64,000 nucleotides of DNA from the NCBI GenBank assembly GCA_902806595.1, contig CADCXC010000040.1, forward strand, positions 248,001 to 312,000, given 5' to 3'. Both the position numbers and the translations under genes were made by a program. Below the pieces are notes generated by a model. That model did no database searches. It was not told the origin of the DNA and saw nothing but the letters and a program-made list of their open reading frames with translations. Source of the DNA: Pyrenopolyporus hunteri (Eukaryota > Ascomycota > Sordariomycetes > Xylariales > Hypoxylaceae). Of this stretch, positions 57,495-64,000 are shown piece after piece; positions within the stretch are counted from its first letter, which is position 1, and each line of letters begins with the position of its first letter.

Positions 57495-58697
57495 ATGACG
57501 CCACCCCAGGATGAGCGCGTCCGTGGTGAATTCACCTCACCGGCTTCTTCCTTGACGTCTTCGTCTTCGTCCACACCCTTGCCCCAATCCTCGTCTTCGT
57601 CTCCCGGCCCTGACGCATCCGATATGCTTTTCACGAAGTTCCCAGAGCTCCCGCCCGAGCTACGCCACCATATCTGGCGTCTCGCTCTGCCCACCCAAGG
57701 CATCAATTTCTTCAACGTGCACAGCATCCCCAACGACCACCCCGGCGTCAATAGGAGTACATCTCCCCCCTTGATCTATCTAGACCTGCGGCGCTTGTCA
57801 ATCGACGATGGCGATGAGACCGTCGCCCAATACGACCCTTCCGCTTGGCAAGCCCGCGAGATTCTCCGCCGTGTCTGTCGGGAGGCTCGTGAGGTCTGCG
57901 CCGTCTCGCCGAGCGAGGCTGTCACTATCACGCTGACGCGCCCTCGTCGCGGGCAATTCGTAAGAGCGGCTGACGGCCAGCTGCGGAACCGAACCCCCGT
58001 GCACTACCACCCGGATCAACTAGATGAGCAGGCGGAAGCATACCAAATCGTGGAACCTCTGGAACACCGGACGGTCCGGGTCCGCGCAGATGATTTGCTT
58101 TGCCTTTCTATCGAGAACTGTAGCTTTAACCTCCCGTTCGAGGAGTGGTCTCCGCACGGAAGCGGTGGGAGATTCATCGACATACCGCGGCGCCACGTTA
58201 TCTCGCGTGTCATACGAGGCTCCGACGACGAAGATGATGACGACGACGACGACGACGACGATCTAGGATGGAGCTACGACCCACAGCTGACACCTCTTTT
58301 ACCGGCCGCCATTCCCCGGTCAAGAATCTGCATCGAAATGGCGCGGGCCAGCCACGGCGCTCTCTTCGCTGCGAGAGAACCATTGCTGGAGATGCTGTCG
58401 TGCTCACAGGGCGAGCCCACGGAGATGTCGAACATGCTAGACCAGATACCCCTGATCATGTTCGACGCGCACGAGCAAGAGCTGGGGCGCCGCCACTCCG
58501 AGGAGCTGACCCCCGGCAGCGACGTATTCTGGGATCGCTACGGAGACCGCTACGTCGCGCTTCCGTGGTTCTCGGCCATATTCCCCGCCGATTACCAGCT
58601 CGTCAAGGTATGGCCCGAGGCTAACGATATTACGAAACGGTACTTGCGGTCTGCGACGCTGCAGTCGCCCAAGAGGCCTGCCGGCCACCCCATTTGA
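57495..58697 (+). CDS. 2EXR domain protein, function unknown
   Basis: A single exon of 400 aa from the ATG giving MTPPQDERV; the frame is open further upstream but has no ATG. After a Ser-rich linker comes FTKFPELPPELRHHIWRLAL at about 45-64, the 2EXR/F-box-like signature common in fungi, then RRVCREAREVC in the second part of the domain. An unusual run of Asp/Glu (about 237-249, encoded by GAC repeats) divides the protein. The C-terminal part is well ordered (VFWDRYGDRYVALPWFSAIF). No enzyme motif. F-box-like proteins can act as adaptors, but nothing shown here proves it. It resembles in type the decayed gene at the start of the window, though not closely in sequence. Confidence 0.8.
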   Translation: MTPPQDERVRGEFTSPASSLTSSSSSTPLPQSSSSSPGPDASDMLFTKFPELPPELRHHIWRLALPTQGINFFNVHSIPNDHPGVNRSTSPPLIYLDLRRLSIDDGDETVAQYDPSAWQAREILRRVCREAREVCAVSPSEAVTITLTRPRRGQFVRAADGQLRNRTPVHYHPDQLDEQAEAYQIVEPLEHRTVRVRADDLLCLSIENCSFNLPFEEWSPHGSGGRFIDIPRRHVISRVIRGSDDEDDDDDDDDDDLGWSYDPQLTPLLPAAIPRSRICIEMARASHGALFAAREPLLEMLSCSQGEPTEMSNMLDQIPLIMFDAHEQELGRRHSEELTPGSDVFWDRYGDRYVALPWFSAIFPADYQLVKVWPEANDITKRYLRSATLQSPKRPAGHPI

Positions 58698-59329
58698 AGC
58701 CGGTTTGCGGCGCAATGTCCACTCCCGGGCTGTAATATACGCTCTGGTACGAATACCTAGACACGCTGCGTGTGGAGAAAACAGTAATGTTCGCGTAAAG
58801 TTACCCAGTATTGGGTAGATGAAAGCCGGGGCTATCTAGCCTACGTGCTATTTATGAAGCTATAGCGAAACCCATAATAATCATTAACCACTTCAGCTAC
58901 CTAGGTGGGTAGGTAGCTGACGTGAAAATGGATCCATATGACAAAACGAATGGATAAAATATTCCTGCAAGCATTCACAACGTGAAATATACCTCCCTCC
59001 TCTGCCTCCCTCATTAATGCCTACCTAGGTACTTTTACATGCCTGGTAAATATATATACTGGTAGATGAATACACGGAGGCCGTATAGCTATAACGCAGA
59101 ATAAGGGAAGACACCCGTTACGTTTAATCACATTCCGGTCCCCTTTTAAAACATACCCAAACCAACGCCATGCCATGCCACGCCATGCAATGTTTAAAAG
59201 TGCGTACGGATAACAAGTGCCCTGTGCTGGCATCCGCTCATGCGGAAAGATTCTCTAATTCCCCCTCCCCCCCCGGGATTCTTACAAGCTTTCAGCCATT
59301 TATCCCAAAAGCCGGATAGACAGTTAGGC
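58698..59329. other. Convergent intergenic region
   Basis: 3' ends of the 2EXR gene and PEP7. Islands at about 58897-58915 and 59020-59032. A short tandem of CATGCCATGC units lies near 59168-59190. No gene recognised. Confidence 0.55.
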
Positions 59330-61336
59330 TTATGGAACATCTCTTTCCGGGTATCGCGGGAGTAGATCTGGGCCCCCGTTTGCGTAGAGGCCTTGCCATC
59401 TTTCCTCGACGACCGCGACCTTGCCCCTTATAGTCTCAATTTCCGTCTCTAGTTCCTCGACATTTCGCGTTAGGGCGCTGACCTCCTCGAAGCGCCTTGC
59501 ACCGTGTGCCCCGCTGATCATGGCCTGTACCATGTACTTCTGCTCTTCCAGCACGATCAACCGCTCCCGCAATTCTTTCTCCTCCGTCTCCAGAGCCGAA
59601 ACTACCGTGCTGGGCTCGCTCGTCTGGCTGGCCGTTTCGAGTATGTCACTGCCGTGGCGTAACGGGCTTGCTACGTGGCCGTTAGCAAGCGAACGGCTTT
59701 TGCTGGAGCTCGAGCCAGAGCTATTATGCTTCAGCAACCGCGGTAGGTTCTTGAGCGGCAACATGTGCATATGTAAGAACGAGGACGCCGCTTGGTGGAT
59801 GGCTTTCTGAAGTTGCCGCTGCGTGGGGCTGTCTGTTTTCATATCGCGGATTCGTCGCGCCGCTACGTCGTATTTAGTAAAACTATCGGTAAGCCGCTTT
59901 CTGATCTTGGATGCCTCCTGGATCTGCGCATGACTGGGTGGGTTATTCTCGTCCTGCAGCAGTAAGAGAGCTCTTTGGAAAGTGGGCAGCAAAAGCTGGA
60001 TCCCACGTTCGAATTGCTTTAGTGTTTCGTACGCCCGCTGGTCGGGGGGCTTATGCAAGACCGATTCCATGAAGTCTCGCTTAGAGAAGATAGTAAACTT
60101 GCAATCACGACACATGCGAACGTCGACACTTATCGAGTTCCCTCCTCCTGGTTTTTCCGAAGCGGTAATGGGCGGGTTCGCAACATTCAGACCTACTTCG
60201 GAGGAGCAACCGGTTCGAGGGTCTGCGCATACCACCCGCCCGCAGATGCGGCAATGATGCCTCCTGAACGTCCAGGAGAATTCCTGCTGACAAAACCGGC
60301 ATTTCGAGACCCTCCCGTCATCCTCCCACGTCACGACTGATTGTTCTATCGCTTTCCGCTGGTTCCTCTGCGCGGCCAGAGGCGATAGTAGACCGGCACC
60401 GCCGCTCGCTCCCGCCTCTTCCGGAGGGTGGGCGAGCAACTGCGTTAGCTTAGTGAGCCTCTTTTCTAGCCGAGATATCTCGAGAGTTTGCCTATCAACC
60501 TTCTTCCTACGTACGGCCGCGAACTCTTGCATATGATCCCTTACCAAACCATTATGATCGTTATATCCTTCTCTCGACTTGTAGCACGTCTCGCACACTC
60601 TGTACCAGTAGCCCCTTACGGGCTCGTGGGCCGCCGACCTCGACAGCTTCATCTGGTACATCGTATGCTCCTCGCAGAATAGTCTCCCGCACTGCCTGCA
60701 GTTTATACTACCGTTGACGGCGCCTAGTCTCTTCCCACACGCCGGATCGGTGCACAGATCATTCGGGCCCTGTCGCTGCCAGTGAGATTTGGTAATTACG
60801 TCGTCAGGGTCTAGTGGTGAATCGGCAACGGAGGGCCTGTTCGGCCGCCCGGGGATAGGAGCCGGGGCTGGAGGGGACTCGTTGGACTCAAAAACGTCCA
60901 GACCGCGAAGTTTCTGGTTGATCAGGGACAGGGGCTGGAATTTCTTGGCCTTGAGGACCTGCTTATCTATCCAAGACTTGACCTCATCCTGTTCGAATTC
61001 GGGCAGTTCCTGGTGGACATCGTCGATATGGCGATTTAGTTGTAATAGGGTTAACATCTCCTCCTCGCATATGGGGCAAACGAGCTTGGATCCCGATTGG
61101 CCGCCATTGCTTGGTCCTCCTAGGCTGATATTAGAGGCGAGGTCTTGCGCAAACCCGGGTAAGGTGCTTGGAGTATCGGGGGAGATGGATGTAGCAGGGG
61201 AGCCGATGGATAAGGTGCTGTCGGAGGGGGCAGACGGGCTGACAGCTCTCTCCCTTTGGACGGCTGGGGGAGCCGGAGGAGCTAGACCCTTCCCGCTACC
61301 CAGTATTCTCCCTCCACCGAGTCTGCGGCCGGACAT
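59330..61336 (-). CDS. PEP7: PEP7/VAC1-type FYVE protein (Rabenosyn-5-like)
   Basis: A single exon of 668 aa. Domain order is that of Pep7/Vac1: a disordered N-terminus; a C2H2 finger at about 87-108 (CPICEEEMLTLLQLNRHIDDVH); a first FYVE-like finger at about 195-252 (CTDPACGKRL, CRQCGRLFC, RVCETCY); and a canonical FYVE domain at about 337-412 with the PI3P-binding RRHHCRICGR and the final RMCRDCKF. Helical and coiled-coil segments follow (ETEEKELRERLIVLEEQKYM), the likely Rab-binding part. Pep7 binds PI3P, Rab5/Vps21 and Vps45 to tether Golgi-derived vesicles at endosomes on the way to the vacuole. All zinc ligands in the second FYVE are visible. The start MSGRRLGGGRILG is the first ATG and fits the family. 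Confidence 0.93.
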   Translation of the reverse strand: MSGRRLGGGRILGSGKGLAPPAPPAVQRERAVSPSAPSDSTLSIGSPATSISPDTPSTLPGFAQDLASNISLGGPSNGGQSGSKLVCPICEEEMLTLLQLNRHIDDVHQELPEFEQDEVKSWIDKQVLKAKKFQPLSLINQKLRGLDVFESNESPPAPAPIPGRPNRPSVADSPLDPDDVITKSHWQRQGPNDLCTDPACGKRLGAVNGSINCRQCGRLFCEEHTMYQMKLSRSAAHEPVRGYWYRVCETCYKSREGYNDHNGLVRDHMQEFAAVRRKKVDRQTLEISRLEKRLTKLTQLLAHPPEEAGASGGAGLLSPLAAQRNQRKAIEQSVVTWEDDGRVSKCRFCQQEFSWTFRRHHCRICGRVVCADPRTGCSSEVGLNVANPPITASEKPGGGNSISVDVRMCRDCKFTIFSKRDFMESVLHKPPDQRAYETLKQFERGIQLLLPTFQRALLLLQDENNPPSHAQIQEASKIRKRLTDSFTKYDVAARRIRDMKTDSPTQRQLQKAIHQAASSFLHMHMLPLKNLPRLLKHNSSGSSSSKSRSLANGHVASPLRHGSDILETASQTSEPSTVVSALETEEKELRERLIVLEEQKYMVQAMISGAHGARRFEEVSALTRNVEELETEIETIRGKVAVVEERWQGLYANGGPDLLPRYPERDVP

Positions 61337-62603
61337 GTTGGGCTTCTCCTAGAACTCGAGCATTCGCACAGCCATCAGGACCTTCTATTCCGGCTACCAC
61401 CTTTCGGAACCCCTAGGAAATGACGTCTAGTCGCGCGAATGGGATACCGAATCCTGGATGATAGACGAAACTGCGTGATTCGAAGAGAAGTCCCATTTGC
61501 CTACGAGGGGGTGTGCTATCGAGTTATGCGGGTTGTACGGATTGTACGGATTGTATGGGTTGTATGGATGGTGGATCGAATTCGCGGCCTCAGCATTCGT
61601 TTTGTAGTTTGTAGTTTGTAGTTAGTTGGAGAGTTGATGCGACGCCAGAAGGCAGAAACATACCTACCTACCTAGGTACCTACGTATCTACCCAGGTATC
61701 TATCTTGGTGGCACCTAATAGGTATAGATAGCGCATAGGAGGTACCTAAATAGGCAGGTAGGTACCTAGGTAGAAATTATGTAATACGGTACCCGTCTTT
61801 CAAGCGCCAACATACCTAGGTAGGTACCTATTCACCTAGGTAGGTAGTGAGGTACTTACCTAGAACCTCGTCCAGCCTAAAATTAGCTGGTTATGCTTTT
61901 CTGATACATGTACGGATGTGGCTTTCAAAAGTTCTGTCCATACCAAAAATATTAGCCAGCCGTCACATTACTTTTGCAGGTGTTAGCCAGCCGTCCAGTC
62001 TTAAGATAACGGACCACTATATTATATACACTAAATTTTAATGAATACCCGCTATAATACAGCCTGCATCCACTAAGATTTAGTGGACATTTTAAAACTT
62101 TAGCCTTGGATAATAGCCCCGTTATTTTTTCCAAAATGTGCCAACTGATGCCGCACTGACAAAATAATGTGGCAGCTGGTGGATTTCTCTAGTATGGACA
62201 AAACTTTTGAAAGCCACATCCGTAGAGCCATGTAATTAGGTACATATGTGTGGATTAATAGGCTGGGCCATTTAGACTGGACTAAGTCCTGGACGTTTCT
62301 TTCGTCATCGCATGGATTTCTTGTTATTTATTCTTTTTGTAATTTTTTTCATTGCAGCGTATCAAAACTCTTAATGCTCATTATTCGCTCCCTCTCCGCT
62401 GCCAACTCTGTTTTTCTACCCTCTCGGAGAAATACGTGTAGGTAATTAAAATCAAAATAAACATGCCTTAAAACTCATAGCCGTATCCCGTTTCCCTTCT
62501 CTTCGTCTCTCCCCCATCTCCCCCTAAGCTTCCTACGAGTCCTGTACATGACGGATCATGCAGTAACTTGTTCCCGGAGCGTGAAGCTTTGCTGAATGAT
62601 AGA
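61337..62603. other. Divergent intergenic region with palindromic islands and a MITE
   Basis: Lies between PEP7 (-) and the MET8-like gene (+). Islands at about 61662-61683, 61759-61772 and 61814-61850, then the TA-flanked element at 61913-62222. The block TTAGACTGGACTAAGTCCTG (62268-62287) resembles the outer edge of the foldback element at 46.67 kb. Confidence 0.6.
61913..62222. mobile_element. Tc1/mariner-type (pogo/Fot1-like) MITE with TA duplication
   Basis: A 310 bp element with terminal inverted repeats. The left end begins CGGATGTGGCTTTCAAAAGT and the right end is its reverse complement, matching over about 31 bp with one mismatch. The match continues imperfectly for about 80 bp. TA dinucleotides flank both ends (61911-61912 and 62223-62224), the target duplication of the Tc1/mariner superfamily. 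There is no transposase, so it would need one elsewhere in the genome. A short direct repeat (TTAGCCAGCCGTC) lies inside the left part. The high identity of the ends suggests a fairly recent insertion. Confidence 0.88.
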
Positions 62604-63508
62604 ATGGCCGGCGGCACTAGTACGGGCCAGTTTCCCAAAGTTCAGGGCGGAGGCAGTTTGATTCTAGCCTGGCAAGTTAAAAACAAGCATATCTTGGTAG
62701 TCGGAGGCGGCGAGGTGAGCGAACAACAACGCCTTTCCTTAGTAGATCTTCTGGAAGAGGGTATCAATGACAATTCCGTCTTGCTTTTGCTTACCGCCAT
62801 CTTTCCCAGGTCGCAGCCGGCCGTATCCTCAATGTCCTGAACGCCGATGCCAACGTCACCGTTGTGAGCCCCTCTTCCGGCCTCAACCTCGAAGTCCGTT
62901 ATCGCATTGCCAACGACGAGGTCACCCACCTCGACCGTGTGTTCCAGCCTTCGGATCTCGAGTCGTTACCGCCTAGCAATGGGCCTCCCGACATGGTCCT
63001 CGTCGCTATTGACGACCCTGCCGCCTCCACCCAGATTTGGAAATTGTGCAAGGAACACCGCATCCCAGCCAACATCGCCGACGTCCCGCCCGAGTGTGAC
63101 TTTTACTTTGGAAGCGTGCACCGGGATGGGCCCCTTCAGATCATGGTCAGCACCAACGGCAAGGGGCCGAGACTGGCTGCCAGCATCAGGAAGTGGATCG
63201 GCAGCCAGTTACCGGCGGGTGTGGGCGATGCTATCGAGAGAATCGGAGAGCTACGCGCCAAGCTACGCCAGATAGCCCCGAGCCCTGAGGAGGGTCCCAA
63301 GAGGATGCGTTGGATGAGTAGTGTCAGCGACGCCTATAGTTGGAATGAGATGTGTGGGCTTACCGACGAAGACATGGATAATCTTCTCGAATTCTACCCC
63401 CCTAACGAGGTACCCCATCTAGACTTGCTCAAGGCCATGCGGGGCGGAAGGGCGCCCGAGGACATTGACGTCTTCGATGGATCCTTTGGCTTCAGCGTCG
63501 TCACATGA
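62604..63508 (+). CDS. MET8: Siroheme synthase MET8 (precorrin-2 dehydrogenase / ferrochelatase)
   Basis: Two exons, 62604-62714 and 62810-63508, with a 95 nt intron (GTGAGC to TTCCCAG); 269 aa, similar in size to yeast Met8. The intron splits the NAD-binding motif: exon 1 ends KNKHILVVGGGE and exon 2 begins VAAGRILNVLNADANVTVV, restoring GGGEVAAGR. The family segment ANIADVPPECDFYFGS carries the aspartate in the position of the Met8 catalytic Asp. NGKGPRLAASIRKWI follows, and the C-terminus has MRWMSSVSDAYSWNEM. Met8 oxidises precorrin-2 with NAD+ and inserts Fe2+ to give siroheme, the cofactor of sulfite and nitrite reductases. The start is the first ATG in frame; upstream there is only TTG. 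Confidence 0.93.
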
Positions 63509-64000
63509 ATCCGAGCAGGTACTAGAGGCTAGAATGGGAAGACTACCCGGTAGCTTGGTTCTTCGAATCATTATATGTGCTCGGTGGCGGGGCCCCAGCA
63601 GTCGAAATGCGAAGTACAGCACCACGTAAATCGGCATCTCCTGATACATTATGCGGGAACACCACGGAGCCCGCTATTCCAACCAAAAGCGGTTTATAGT
63701 AGTACTCATCTTTGGACCCGAGGTACTGCAATCTGCGAGCCATACTTGAGGTAGTCTTGAATTCAATGTGTCTTTTCCGTCGCCCTTAAAAGGATTTATG
63801 AAATTACTCGCTTCACTTCTCAATGACTTATACCTCTTCTCTTGCAACGCCGCCGATACTTTTATATACGGTTAACTATACCGAGTCTCTTACTATATGC
63901 TCAGCTTATAGGTTTTCCGTAGCCCCTATTTCTAGGTGGTAGGTATGTAGATATCCTTTCATCTAAATATTTATATTACCCTGAAGTCGCGTCTAGTCTA
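63509..64000. other. 3' flank
   Basis: 3' region of MET8 to the window edge. No gene, RNA or strong repeat recognised. Confidence 0.5.

Overview
The window reads as nuclear DNA of a filamentous ascomycete (Pezizomycotina), most likely a Sordariomycete. The genes are spaced by 1-3 kb and many carry 49-170 nt GT-AG introns with CTAAC-like branch points. The protein set is typical of this group: an NPS6-type siderophore synthetase, a Zn2Cys6 regulator, an APSES factor, 2EXR proteins and a CENP-L/Fta1 kinetochore subunit. Intergenic DNA is studded with short self-complementary islands built from CCTAGG and GGTACC, which stay out of the exons. No rRNA, tRNA, CRISPR or prokaryotic feature was recognised.

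Layout. 0-4.4 kb: a decayed 2EXR-like gene, a 98 bp TAGG microsatellite and a Myb/SANT-like DNA-binding protein (-). 4.4-10.8 kb: repeat-rich non-coding DNA around one secreted aspartic protease (+). 10.8-18 kb: a 1783-residue NRPS with the order A-T-C-(degenerate A)-T-C, which matches extracellular siderophore synthetases (NPS6/SidD), then a predicted type I membrane protein (-). Two exact copies of the fungal GATA iron-repressor motif (TTATCWGAT) lie about 450 bp before the NRPS start. 21-27.7 kb: a membrane-anchored GT4 glycosyltransferase (-) diverging from a 666-residue UDP-glucose 6-dehydrogenase (+). This pair could make and transfer a glucuronosyl group. 28.6-32 kb: mitochondrial succinyl-CoA:3-ketoacid CoA transferase (+) and a conserved AhpD-like protein (-). 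33.5-45.6 kb: two ACS/Dal5-type MFS carriers (11 and 8 exons), a Zn2Cys6 factor and an atypical SDR, possibly a small uptake and catabolism neighbourhood.

45.7-48.2 kb is gene-free and holds a foldback element with arms of about 210 bp. 48.2-64 kb is a conserved housekeeping block: GNAT acetyltransferase, LYR-motif protein, MBP1-type APSES cell-cycle factor, Fta1/CENP-L, a 2EXR protein, the PEP7/VAC1 endosomal FYVE protein, a 310 bp MITE flanked by TA, and MET8-type siroheme synthase.

Intron positions were deduced by eye from splice signals and reading-frame phase; every multi-exon model given sums to a multiple of three. Family assignments come from recognition of motifs, not from searches.
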